Source of the DNA: Rhodospirillales bacterium
GTDB lineage: Bacteria; Pseudomonadota; Alphaproteobacteria; Acetobacterales; Acetobacteraceae
DNA: 7,243 nucleotides
Direction of reading: 5' to 3'
NCBI GenBank assembly: GCA_015654825.1
Contig: JAATGE010000581.1
Span: 1 to 7,243 of the forward strand
Part shown: positions 1 through 6,749 of the stretch, in pieces
Layout: each line of letters starts with the position of its first letter
How positions within the stretch are numbered: position 1 is the first letter of the stretch
The notes under the pieces: model-generated
Seen by the model: the letters and a program-made list of their open reading frames with translations, nothing else
Told to the model about the DNA's origin: nothing
The model's database searches: none
Made by a program: the position numbers and the translations under genes

Positions 1-52
1 GGGCTCTGCCCTGGACCCGCTGGGGCCTTAGGCCCCAGACCCCAATTTTATT
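1..52 (+). repeat. Two-hairpin repeat, copy 1 (terminator-like, cut by left edge)
   Basis: On the plus strand a hairpin at 1-11 (gggc/gccc, loop tct) continues off the left edge, since the following tgg has no partner inside the window. It is followed by an 8-bp hairpin, ctggggcc (20-27) / ggccccag (31-38) with loop tta, and then by the T-rich stretch accccaattttattgg. Bases 33-52 are the exact reverse complement of 1931-1950, so this is the same element as copy 3 in the opposite orientation. Bases 1-17 match 6771-6787 in direct orientation with one difference. The layout would suit a rho-independent terminator for a plus-strand gene lying to the left; that gene is not visible. Confidence 0.7.
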
Positions 53-92
53 GGTTGCGAGTCCGGCATTGACACCGAGGTCCACGATTAGG

Positions 93-160
93 CCCCCGCC
101 GCGCAGCGCGTACGACAGCGGCGGCACGCCGACGGGGGTCCAGGGGGAAGAGCCCCCTGG
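93..160 (-). repeat. Two-hairpin repeat, copy 2 (diverged)
   Basis: The conserved part is gggtccaggggg with its return arm gccccctgg (135-160), matching the inner half of copies 1, 3 and 4. The second hairpin has diverged: a 7-bp stem at 96-102/118-124 replaces the short palindrome of copies 1 and 3. Read on the minus strand the element lies just after the dehydrogenase stop codon, in the same orientation relative to its upstream gene as copy 3 has to hypE. The left boundary is uncertain because the flank resembling copies 1 and 3 is lost. Confidence 0.5.
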
Positions 161-169
161 CCTTTTTTT
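140..169 (+). terminator. Rho-independent terminator candidate
   Basis: A perfect 8-bp stem, ccaggggg (140-147) / cccccTgg (153-160) with a 5-base loop, is followed by cc and seven T's (163-169). This is a canonical intrinsic terminator in the plus direction. The neighbouring dehydrogenase gene runs the other way and ends at 172, so for its transcript the hairpin is present but preceded by A's rather than followed by U's. It may therefore mainly stop plus-strand transcripts from entering the dehydrogenase gene, or simply cap the minus-strand mRNA with a hairpin. Confidence 0.55.
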
Positions 170-171
170 GC

Positions 172-1554
172 TTAAACCGGGGCTTCAGCCTCTACGTACC
201 GCACCAGTTTCTTGTTCACGAAGGCCTGAATGCCCATGTCGCCGAGCTCTCTTCCGTACCCGGAATCCTTGATGCCGCCGAATGGCAATTCGGCATCCGA
301 CCAGGAGATGTTGTTGATGAACATCATCCCGGTATCTACACGGCTTGCCACGCGCTTGCCGCGCTCGAGATCCTTGGTGAAGACCGAGCCGCCCAGGCCG
401 AAGTCGGAATCATTGGCCAGTGCGATGGCTTCATCTTCGTTCTTGACGCGGAAGAACATGGCGACCGGGCCGAAGAACTCGTCCCGGAAAGCCGGATTGC
501 CAGGCTTCACGTCGGTCAGGATCGTGGGCTCCATGAACGCGCCGGGACGATCGATGCGCTTGCCGCCCATTGCGATTTTCGCACCATGCGACACCGCGGC
601 GTCAACCTGGCCCAGGAGCTGCACCAGCGCCGATTCCGTCGATAGCGGCCCGAGCGTGGTTTTCTCCTCCATCGGATCGCCCGCCGTCAGGGCGCCGAGC
701 GCGGTCTTGAATTTCTCCAGGAACTTGTCGGCGACTTTCTCCACGACGATAAAGCGCTTCGCGGCGCAGCAGGTCTGGCCGGTATTATACATGCGGCCCC
801 AGACTGCCCATTTGATCGTGTGGTCCATGTCGGCGTCTTCGAGCACGATGAAGGCGTCGCTGCCGCCCAGCTCCATTGACGACGGCTTGAGGTTTTGGCC
901 CGCGCGCGCCGCGATGCTGCGGCCGGCGGCAACGCTGCCGGTCAGTGCCACGCCCTTGACGCGCGCATCGTCGACGACGTGGTCCGCCTGGCCGTGCGAG
1001 ATCAGCAGGTTGGTGTACAGGCCTGGGGGCGCGCCGGCGTCGATCCACAGTTTTTCGAACGCGATGGCGCATTGCGGCACGCAGCCCGCGTGCTTCACGA
1101 CCAGCGTGTTGCCGGCCATCAGATGCGGCCCGGCGACGCGCGCCAGCTGATAGTACGGGAAATTCCAGGGTTCGACGCCGAAGATCACGCCGATGGGATT
1201 GCTCTCCATATGGCCTTCGCCGAGGCTCGGATGCAGTTCCACGTCCGCCAGGAAGCGTTCGGCGTTTTTGGCGTAGTAGGCGAGAATGTTCGAGCTGAAC
1301 TCGACTTCGCCACGCGCCTCGCTGATCCGCTTGCCCATTTCCTTGGTCATGATGTGCGCGAAATGGTCGGCCTGTTCATGCAGGAGCTTGGCCGCCTTGG
1401 CGACGATCGCGGCCCGGTGCGCGTAGCTCGTGTGTCGCCATTTTTCGAAGCACGCCGCGGCGATTGCCATTTTCTCCTCGAGCTGCTTGTCGGAGATGTC
1501 TGCGAAGGACTTGTTAAGCTTGTTGTCGAACGGGTTGACGCTGTCGTAGGCCAT
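172..1554 (-). CDS. NAD(P)-dependent succinate-semialdehyde dehydrogenase (Sad/YneI-like aldehyde dehydrogenase)
   Basis: A complete 460-residue member of the aldehyde dehydrogenase superfamily, predicted to oxidise an aldehyde, probably succinate semialdehyde to succinate, in the cytoplasm. Visible motifs are EPWNFPYYQ (128-136, with the oxyanion-hole Asn131), VVKHA (152-156, cofactor-binding Lys154), the Rossmann motif GSVAAG (206-211), ELGGSD (228-233, general base Glu228), NTGQTC (257-262, nucleophile Cys262), EFFGPV (359-364) and PFGGIKDSGYGRE (424-436). The ELGGSD and NTGQ-C-AAKRFI patterns are those I recall from E. coli Sad (YneI). The substrate is inferred from family resemblance only. 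The start at 1554 is chosen because AAGGA lies 7 bases upstream and the protein then begins like other family members; an in-frame ATG at 1590 and an extension to 1686 are less likely. It is separated from the hyp operon by a terminator-like element, so it is probably its own transcription unit, with no evident role in hydrogenase maturation. Confidence 0.9.
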   Translation of the reverse strand: MAYDSVNPFDNKLNKSFADISDKQLEEKMAIAAACFEKWRHTSYAHRAAIVAKAAKLLHEQADHFAHIMTKEMGKRISEARGEVEFSSNILAYYAKNAERFLADVELHPSLGEGHMESNPIGVIFGVEPWNFPYYQLARVAGPHLMAGNTLVVKHAGCVPQCAIAFEKLWIDAGAPPGLYTNLLISHGQADHVVDDARVKGVALTGSVAAGRSIAARAGQNLKPSSMELGGSDAFIVLEDADMDHTIKWAVWGRMYNTGQTCCAAKRFIVVEKVADKFLEKFKTALGALTAGDPMEEKTTLGPLSTESALVQLLGQVDAAVSHGAKIAMGGKRIDRPGAFMEPTILTDVKPGNPAFRDEFFGPVAMFFRVKNEDEAIALANDSDFGLGGSVFTKDLERGKRVASRVDTGMMFINNISWSDAELPFGGIKDSGYGRELGDMGIQAFVNKKLVRYVEAEAPV

Positions 1555-1561
1555 TATTTCG

Positions 1562-1566
1562 TCCTT
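1562..1566 (-). promoter_or_regulatory. Ribosome binding site of the dehydrogenase gene
   Basis: On the minus strand AAGGA, within AAAAAGGAC, lies 7 bases before the ATG at 1554. This decides the start codon in favour of 1554 over the in-frame upstream starts. Confidence 0.75.
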
Positions 1567-1596
1567 TTTGATTGTCTTTACGCTGAACATGCGGGA

Positions 1597-1650
1597 TCGG
1601 CCGCACGTGGCGTGAAGATGCCGAGGGTCCCCCCGGACTCGCAAAGCGAG
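1597..1650 (-). repeat. Possible degenerate fifth copy of the two-hairpin repeat, in the dehydrogenase leader
   Basis: A compound hairpin (tcggc 1597-1601 with gccga 1620-1624, enclosing cacg/cgtg at 1604-1607 and 1611-1614) is followed by gggtcc and then by a 5-bp hairpin ctcgc-aaa-gcgag (1638-1650). The order hairpin, gggtcc, short hairpin with an AAA loop matches copy 3 (1945-1988). Sequence identity outside gggtcc and the loop is poor, so this may be coincidence. An alternative pairing of 1622-1630 with 1635-1641 would exclude the second hairpin. Confidence 0.25.
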
Positions 1651-1930
1651 GTGACACATGGAACAAACTGAGCCGACACCAAGCACTTACCGCCTGTTGA
1701 GCGTGCAGCGAACGAGCAGATCGGTCGCCTGCCCGTGCGACGCAGAGGACCTTGCGTAAGCTCTGGTTCTCCCCTGCGGTGGACAAACCTTACGCCGGGG
1801 GTTCCCTCGCGACAGGCTCGGAAACTACTTAGTCCAGATCGTGTGCCAGCCTCAAATGTTGCTGCATTGTGTCAGCCCTGCTGCTATGCGCTGCGCGCAG
1901 TCCCTCGATGTCGATGTCGAATACAAAACA

Positions 1931-1988
1931 AATAAAATTGGGGTCTGGGGACTAGTCCCCAGTGGGGTCCTAGGGGCAAAGCCCCTAG
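1931..1988 (-). terminator. hyp operon terminator; two-hairpin repeat, copy 3
   Basis: Read on the minus strand, 23 bases after the hypE stop codon come an 8-bp hairpin with a 3-base loop (1988-1970, ctaggggc/gcccctag), a perfect 18-base palindrome ctggggactagtccccag (1962-1945), and then accccaattttatt running into tgttttg. Two GC-rich hairpins followed by a T-rich tract at the end of an operon make a good, though not perfectly canonical, intrinsic terminator. Bases 1931-1950 are an exact 20-base inverted match to 33-52, identifying the repeat family. Confidence 0.65.
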
Positions 1989-2011
1989 CCCTCTGCGTGG
2001 CAATTTCAAAA

Positions 2012-3061
2012 CTAACATATCCGGGGAAGCTGCTCACCCGAAAGCCAGTCCACAATCCGCCCGCCGCCGAACGAGGTCGTCATCTGCACGAAATGCTGCT
2101 CGTCGGCGACGACCGTTCCGATTGCCGCTGCATCGCGCCCAAGCGTATGCGCGCGCATGACCGCGAGAAGCCGATCCGCGGCTTCCGGGGCCACGATTGC
2201 GACCAGCTTGCCCTCATTGGCGACATAGAGCGGGTCCAGGCCCAGCAACTCGCAGGCGGCTGCTACCTCCTCCCGCACCTTGATCGAGGCCTCGTCGATC
2301 AGGAATCCGACGTTGGAGTGTTGCGCGATTTCGTTCAGGGTCGCGGCCAGGCCGCCGCGCGTGGGGTCGCGCAGCAGGCGAAGGGCGGCGCCTTCGGTGC
2401 GCACCATGTCGGCCACCAGGCCATGCAGCGCCGCGCTGTCGGATCGGATTTCCGTATCGAAGCCGAGATTGGCGCGTTTCGACATGATGGCGACGCCATG
2501 ATCGCCGATGCAGCCGGAGAGGATCACCGCGTCGCCGGGGCGCGCGAGTTCCGCCGAAAGATGCAGACCGGGCGGAACGATGCCGATGCCGGTCGTTGTG
2601 ATGAACACGCCATCGCCCTTGCCGCGCTCGACCACCTTGGTGTCACCGGTCACGATGGCGACGCCCGCCTCGGCCGCGGCGCGTCCCATGCTTGCGGCGA
2701 TGCGCTGCAGGTCGGCGAGCGGAAAGCCTTCCTCGATGATGTAGCTGGCGGCGAGATGCAGCGGGCGGGCGCCGGCCATCGCCACGTCGTTGATGGTGCC
2801 GTGCACCGCGAGCGAGCCAATGTCGCCGCCGGGGAAGAAGAGCGGGGAAATGACGTAGCCGTCGGTGGACATCACCATGCGGCCCGCGGGTACATCGAAC
2901 GTGGCCTGGTCGTTGGCCTGATCGAGGATCGGGTTATTGAAAGCGCTGCGGAATATTTCGTCGATCAATTGCGCTGTCGCGCGGCCGCCGGCGCCGTGCG
3001 AAAGATCGATACGGCCGTGGCGGATATCAAGCCTGCGGGCGCGCAGCCTGATTGTGCTCAT
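2012..3061 (-). CDS. hypE: Hydrogenase maturation protein HypE (carbamoyl dehydratase)
   Basis: A 349-residue HypE. It receives a carbamoyl group from HypF on its C-terminal cysteine and dehydrates it with ATP to a thiocyanate, the source of the cyanide ligands of the [NiFe] active-site iron. It belongs to the PurM/AIR-synthase-like ATP-binding family. Visible are the SHGAGGRA motif (21-28), STDGYV (65-70), a long conserved stretch around GGDIGSLAVHGTINDVAMAG (78-97), TGDTK (138-142), DPTRGGLAATLNE (232-244), NEGK (282-285) and the invariant terminal PRIC (346-349) with acceptor Cys349. The N-terminal region RIDLSHGAGG fits the family, so the ATG at 3061 is preferred; a longer frame reaching 3256 only overlaps hypD. 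That ATG overlaps the hypD stop in ATGA, and a weak AAGG lies 7 bases before it, so translation is probably coupled. It is the last gene of the operon. No defect is seen. Confidence 0.97.
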   Translation of the reverse strand: MSTIRLRARRLDIRHGRIDLSHGAGGRATAQLIDEIFRSAFNNPILDQANDQATFDVPAGRMVMSTDGYVISPLFFPGGDIGSLAVHGTINDVAMAGARPLHLAASYIIEEGFPLADLQRIAASMGRAAAEAGVAIVTGDTKVVERGKGDGVFITTTGIGIVPPGLHLSAELARPGDAVILSGCIGDHGVAIMSKRANLGFDTEIRSDSAALHGLVADMVRTEGAALRLLRDPTRGGLAATLNEIAQHSNVGFLIDEASIKVREEVAAACELLGLDPLYVANEGKLVAIVAPEAADRLLAVMRAHTLGRDAAAIGTVVADEQHFVQMTTSFGGGRIVDWLSGEQLPRIC

Positions 3062-4218
3062 GCGAACGCCTTGTCGGCGACGGTGACGGTGACGGCGACG
3101 CGCGCGCGGTCGCGAAATCGACCGTAGGTCCAGTGCGCCGCGCATGCGCCCTCGGCCGAGACCATGCAGGATCCCATCGGCGTTTCGGGGGAGCAGAGCG
3201 TGCCGAACAATTTGCAGTCGGCGGGTTTTTTCAGGCCGCGCAGAATGTCGCCACACTCGCAGGCCGGATTGTCGGCGGCGGCAACCGTCGCGACTTCAAA
3301 ACGTCGCTCGGCGTCGAGATCCGCGTAGGCGTCGCGCAGTCGCAGGGCGCTCATCGGCAGTTCGCCGAGGCCGCGCCACTCGAACGAGGGGCGCAGTTCG
3401 AAGATTTCCGCAATTTCGCGTTGCGCAATGAGATTGCCGTCCGCGGTGACCGCGCGGATGTACTGGTTTTCGACCTCGTGGCGCCCTTCGTTGATCTGGC
3501 GTACCAGCATGAGAATGGCCTGCACCACGTCGAGTGGCTCGAAGCCGGCGACGACGACCGGCTTGGTGAATTCCGTGGCGAACTGGGCATAAGGTTGGGT
3601 GCCGATGATCGTGCTGACATGCGCCGGGCCGACGAAGCCATCGACACGCACGTGCGCGCCGCCCGGCTCTCCGAGCATGGCGCGCATTGCTGGCGGGGTC
3701 AGGACATGGTTGCAGATAACGGAAAAATTGCTTAGCTGCTTGCGGCGTGCCAGGCGGATGGCCAATGCGGTCGGCGGCGTGGTTGTTTCGAATCCGACGG
3801 CAAAAAATACTACCTCGCGATCGAGCTCCGTTGCGGCGATGCGGATTGCGTCGAGCGTCGAGTAGACCATGCGGATATCCGCGCCGGCCGCTTTGGCGCG
3901 CAACAGATTGTGGCCGCCGGACGCCGGTACGCGCATCAGGTCGGCGTAGGTGCAGAGCGTGACTTGCGGCCGCATGGCAAGCCTGATGGCGTCGTCGATG
4001 CGCCCGATCGGCAGCACGCAGACCGGGCAGCCCGGGCCGTGCACCATCTGCACGTTGGGCGGCAGAAGGTCCTCGATCCCGTAGCGAGAAATGGCATGGG
4101 TGTGACCGCCGCAGAACTCCATGAACTGATAGTGGCGGCCGGAAGTTGCTTCCCGCGCGATCGCTGCGGCGAGAGAACGGGCGAGCGCGCCGTCGCGATA
4201 CTCGTCGATATGTTTCAT
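3058..4218 (-). CDS. hypD: Hydrogenase maturation protein HypD
   Basis: A complete 386-residue HypD, the iron-sulfur scaffold that with HypC carries the iron while CN and CO ligands are added. Motifs are EFCGGHTHAI (34-43, Cys36), GPGCPVC (61-67, Cys64 and Cys67), FFAVGFETTTP (138-148), GFVGPAHVS (194-202), VAGFEPLD (223-230), and a C-terminal cysteine cluster for a [4Fe-4S] centre: CEC (320-322), Cys335, Cys342, Cys351 and Cys359. All cysteine clusters expected of the family are present. The start ATG overlaps the hypC stop in ATGA, and no strong Shine-Dalgarno sequence precedes it, which suggests translational coupling to hypC, its partner in the complex. The last 16 residues (RARVAVTVTVADKAFA) go past the conserved domain and are partly encoded by a small hexamer repeat. 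Confidence 0.97.
   Translation of the reverse strand: MKHIDEYRDGALARSLAAAIAREATSGRHYQFMEFCGGHTHAISRYGIEDLLPPNVQMVHGPGCPVCVLPIGRIDDAIRLAMRPQVTLCTYADLMRVPASGGHNLLRAKAAGADIRMVYSTLDAIRIAATELDREVVFFAVGFETTTPPTALAIRLARRKQLSNFSVICNHVLTPPAMRAMLGEPGGAHVRVDGFVGPAHVSTIIGTQPYAQFATEFTKPVVVAGFEPLDVVQAILMLVRQINEGRHEVENQYIRAVTADGNLIAQREIAEIFELRPSFEWRGLGELPMSALRLRDAYADLDAERRFEVATVAAADNPACECGDILRGLKKPADCKLFGTLCSPETPMGSCMVSAEGACAAHWTYGRFRDRARVAVTVTVADKAFA
3076..3099. repeat. Four imperfect hexamer repeats at the 3' end of hypD
   Basis: The plus strand reads ggcgac, ggtgac, ggtgac, ggcgac in tandem. It lies inside hypD, codes for the Val-Thr-rich tail (VTVTV region) and stops 14 bases before the hypE start codon. 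Because the unit is 6 bases, a change in copy number would keep the frame and add or remove two residues. Confidence 0.6.
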
Positions 4219-4463
4219 GGCGCGGCTTCAGCCATTGCCGGAAGGCCGGGCACGGCGGCCTCGTGCATCATGGCGAGCGTTCGCGCTGCCTCGTCGGGAT
4301 TGAGCCTGGCAAGCGCAAAACCGACATGGATCAGCAAATAGTCACCCCGCCGGACGTTCTCAACCAGGGCGGTGGAAACGAGTTTCGAGACGCCGCCGAG
4401 CGTGACGCGCGCCATGTCGTCCGGCAGCACTTCCTCGACGCGGATCGGGATGGCGAGACACAT
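4215..4463 (-). CDS. hypC: Hydrogenase maturation chaperone HypC
   Basis: An 82-residue HypC/HupF-family protein, of usual length. It binds HypD and the iron centre and then the precursor of the hydrogenase large subunit, escorting the Fe(CN)2CO group. The diagnostic N-terminus MCLAIP carries the essential Cys2 (exposed after removal of Met1), and the later motif GDYLLIHVGFAL (40-51) contains the conserved His46. It starts 36 bases after hypF with its own good ribosome binding site, and its stop overlaps the hypD start by ATGA, consistent with balanced synthesis of the HypC-HypD pair. The last dozen residues (PGLPAMAEAAP) are a non-conserved tail. Confidence 0.96.
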   Translation of the reverse strand: MCLAIPIRVEEVLPDDMARVTLGGVSKLVSTALVENVRRGDYLLIHVGFALARLNPDEAARTLAMMHEAAVPGLPAMAEAAP

Positions 4464-4471
4464 GGGGTCAA

Positions 4472-4477
4472 CTCCCT
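4472..4477 (-). promoter_or_regulatory. Ribosome binding site of hypC
   Basis: On the minus strand AGGGAG lies 8 bases before the hypC ATG, in the 36-base gap after hypF. It is the clearest Shine-Dalgarno sequence in the visible hyp operon; the other internal genes start in stop/start overlaps with weak or no such motif. Confidence 0.7.
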
Positions 4478-4499
4478 GGCGAGCGGCGCCGCATTATCG

Positions 4500-6749
4500 T
4501 TACGAGGACGAGGTTGCCATCAGATGCGCCCGGGCGAATGCCGCCTGCCCGAGCGAAAGGCCGCCGTCGTTCGCCGGCACCGCGCGCGGCAACCACGCAA
4601 CGAGGTTGCTGGCCCGCAGGGCGTGTACCAGGCCTTCCGCCAATACGCGGTTCGTCAGGCAGCCGCCGCCGAGCACGATTTGCCGGTGGCTTGTGCGTTC
4701 GGCGCATTCGCCGATCCAGGCAGCAAGTCCTGCGACCAGCGTGCCGTGGAATAGCTCGGCACCCTCGCGGGCTTGCATGCCTCGTGTCAGCAGGGCGCCG
4801 AGCAGTGGCCGGAAATCGAGAATTCCGTTGGTGATCCGGTAGCCGCCCGGCAGGACGGTGGGGCTGCGGACAAGGGCTTCCAGTTGCATTGCTGCCTGGC
4901 CTTCGTGGCTTTGGTGCGTGCACACGCCGAGCAGCGCCGCGGCGGCGTCGAACAGCCTGCCCATGCTGGTGGTGGTTGCGCGTTGGCTGTCTGCGGCAAG
5001 CAGGGACGCCAGGCGGGGGGCCTGCGGGATGGTGGGAAACCGATTGGCGGCTTCGCTGCCGCGGCCGAGCGCTGCCAGCGCGGCGACACCCATGCGCCAG
5101 GGCTCCCGCGCGGTGCGGTCGCCGCTCGGCATCGGTAATGGAAACAGATGGCCAAGCCGGCGCCATGCTGCGCCCTCGAGCGCGATCAGTTCGCCGCCCC
5201 AGGCACCACCGTCGTTGCCGTATCCATGCCCGTCCAGCGCCACACCCAAAACCGTTCCGCGCAAATGATGTTCGGCGGCGACGGCGGCGAGGTGCGCGGC
5301 GTGATGCTGAACCCGCAATATTTTTGGCCCGAGCGCTTCGGCGAACAATGTGGAGCGGTAATCCGGGTGCAGGTCGCACGCGACGAGTTCCGGCGATATG
5401 TCGAGCATTGCCAGCATGCGCCGCGCGGTTTCTTCGTAGGATCGCACCGTGGCGGCCTTGGTCAGATCGCCGATGTGCTGCGAAACGAACGCTTCGCGGC
5501 CGCGCGTAATGCAGAGCGTTGCCTTCAGATGGCCGCCGACCGCGAGCACGGCGGGGCCGTCCTCTCCGAGGTCGATGGGATCCGGCACGAAGCCGCGGGC
5601 GCGGCGAATGAAGGCGGGCGCGCCATCGATCACGGTCATGACGGTGTCGTCTGCGCGCGCCAGGATTGGCCGATCGTGGGTCACGATCATGTCGGCGATG
5701 CCGGCGAGCGCGCGGTGCGCCTCGGCGTCATCGGTAATCAGCGGCTCGCCGGCGGCATTCGCGCTGGTCGCAACGAGCGCGACGGGGCCGGACGGGTCTT
5801 TCATTGCGCTGGCGAGAGCATGGAACAGCAGGTGATGAACGGGCGCCGATGGCAGCATTACCCCGATGCGGTCGAGGCCGGGCGCCACCGAGGGCGCCAG
5901 GCGGCCATTGCCTTGTATCATGACAATCGGGCGCGCCGTGTGACGGAGCAGGGCCCGTTCGGACTGGGTTGGCATGCCGATCTGTTCGACGCACGCGGCA
6001 TTCGCGACCATCAGCGCGAACGGCTTGTGCGGACGCGCCTTGCGGCGGCGCAGTGTTTGCACCGAGGCTTCGTTCGTCGCGTCGCACATCAGATGGAAGC
6101 CGCCGATCCCTTTCAGGGCAACGATCGTTCCGTCGAGGAGTGCAGCGGCGATGTCGTGCGGCGAGTGGCTCAGGCGGGGGCCACAGGCGGCGCAGGCGAT
6201 TGTTTCGGCGTGGAAGCGGCGGCTTGCTGGATCGGCATAGTCCGCCTCGCAGGCGTCGCATGGCGCGAAATGCGCCATTGACGTGTTCCGCCGATCGTAG
6301 GGCACGCGGCTGGCGATCGTGAAGCGCGGGCCGCAGTTCGTGCAGGTCACGAAAGGGTAGAGGTGAAAGCGGCTTGCCGGATCGAACAGTTCGTCGAGGC
6401 AGGAGGGGCATGTCGCCGCATCGGGAACGATCCGGCTTTGCCCATCGCCACCGGGTACGCTGGCGCGGATCGCGAAACCGCGTTGGCCGTTGCGCGGCAC
6501 GGGCGTTACATCCACGCCGTCGATACGGGCGAGCGGTGGCGGCTCACGTTGTAGTTCCGCCATGAATTGGTCGAGCGACGTGCCTTCGATTTCCGCCAGG
6601 ACGCCGCTGGTGTCGTTGAGTACGAAGCCTGATAGGCCGTAACGCTCCGCCAGGCGGTGGACGAATGGGCGGAAACCTACGCCCTGGACGGCACCCGTTA
6701 CGCGGATGCGCAGGCGGTCGGGTTTGGTTGTGGGGTTTGCCTCGTACAT
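4500..6749 (-). CDS. hypF: Carbamoyltransferase HypF, hydrogenase maturation
   Basis: A complete 749-residue HypF of normal length. It uses carbamoyl phosphate and ATP to make a carbamoyl-adenylate and passes the carbamoyl group to the C-terminal Cys of HypE. Domains in order: acylphosphatase-like (about 10-98, VQGVGFRPFVHRLA at 21-34 with Arg27, Asn45); two zinc fingers (Cys114/117/136/139 and Cys164/167/186/189); YrdC-like (about 197-390, KGIGGFHLMCDA 213-224, KPFALMV 242-248, ATSANAAGEPL 328-338, RRARGFVPDPI 382-392); and a Kae1-like C-terminal domain (HPDYRST 461-467, VQHHAAH 480-486, GVALDGHGYGNDGGAWGGE 502-520, LGGGCLTNRVL 693-703, PANDGGLSLGQA 725-736). The ATG at 6749 is preferred because it forms TGATG with the hypB stop and puts the acylphosphatase domain near the N-terminus; a longer frame to 6821 would run into hypB and repeat sequence. 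No Shine-Dalgarno motif precedes the start, which suggests coupling to hypB translation. Confidence 0.97.
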   Translation of the reverse strand: MYEANPTTKPDRLRIRVTGAVQGVGFRPFVHRLAERYGLSGFVLNDTSGVLAEIEGTSLDQFMAELQREPPPLARIDGVDVTPVPRNGQRGFAIRASVPGGDGQSRIVPDAATCPSCLDELFDPASRFHLYPFVTCTNCGPRFTIASRVPYDRRNTSMAHFAPCDACEADYADPASRRFHAETIACAACGPRLSHSPHDIAAALLDGTIVALKGIGGFHLMCDATNEASVQTLRRRKARPHKPFALMVANAACVEQIGMPTQSERALLRHTARPIVMIQGNGRLAPSVAPGLDRIGVMLPSAPVHHLLFHALASAMKDPSGPVALVATSANAAGEPLITDDAEAHRALAGIADMIVTHDRPILARADDTVMTVIDGAPAFIRRARGFVPDPIDLGEDGPAVLAVGGHLKATLCITRGREAFVSQHIGDLTKAATVRSYEETARRMLAMLDISPELVACDLHPDYRSTLFAEALGPKILRVQHHAAHLAAVAAEHHLRGTVLGVALDGHGYGNDGGAWGGELIALEGAAWRRLGHLFPLPMPSGDRTAREPWRMGVAALAALGRGSEAANRFPTIPQAPRLASLLAADSQRATTTSMGRLFDAAAALLGVCTHQSHEGQAAMQLEALVRSPTVLPGGYRITNGILDFRPLLGALLTRGMQAREGAELFHGTLVAGLAAWIGECAERTSHRQIVLGGGCLTNRVLAEGLVHALRASNLVAWLPRAVPANDGGLSLGQAAFARAHLMATSSS

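Larger units (their letters stand above)
1555..1930. other. Intergenic region between the dehydrogenase gene and the hyp operon
   Basis: About 375 bases with no convincing gene; short open frames on both strands lack recognisable motifs or good ribosome binding sites. It should hold the dehydrogenase promoter, but I see no clear -35/-10 pair. The best minus-strand match (TTGAGG, 17 bases, CTAAGT, at about 1855-1827) is weak. Several inverted repeats are visible: 1754-1759 with 1790-1795 (gcgtaa/ttacgc), extended after a 5-base bulge by 1765-1768 with 1786-1789 (ggtt/aacc), plus a hairpin cluster at 1597-1650. A distant gagcc/ggctc pair (1670-1674 and 1815-1819) could enclose a structured segment of about 150 bases. 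No RNA family is recognised. Confidence 0.6.

Noticed and set aside
895..1671. Plus-strand open frame opposite the dehydrogenase gene (258 codons)
   Set aside because: It is antisense to a gene with complete catalytic motifs, with no recognisable domain of its own.
1670..1819. 6S RNA, signal recognition particle RNA or a riboswitch in the intergenic region
   Set aside because: The closing stem is only 5 bp. The SRP GGAAGGAAGCA motif and known riboswitch core motifs are absent, and I could not match a 6S-like fold.
1832..1848. Possible sigma-54 promoter on the minus strand (TGGCAC...)
   Set aside because: Ten bases after the GG there is GG instead of the required GC, and the -12 TTGC element is missing.
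1905..1920. Short tandem tcgatg repeat
   Set aside because: It has fewer than three units and no associated feature, so chance is sufficient.
1841..3127. Long plus-strand open frame opposite hypE (428 codons)
   Set aside because: It is antisense to a clear hypE, has Arg/Ala/Gly/His-rich low-complexity composition and no family motif. Such frames are common opposite GC-rich genes.
3062..3256. N-terminal extension of HypE to an ATG at 3256
   Set aside because: The extra residues are Arg-rich, overlap the conserved Cys-rich end of hypD and do not resemble HypE.
5148..6281. Long plus-strand open frame opposite hypF (377 codons)
   Set aside because: The opposite strand has all HypF domains intact; this frame shows only composition-biased sequence without motifs.
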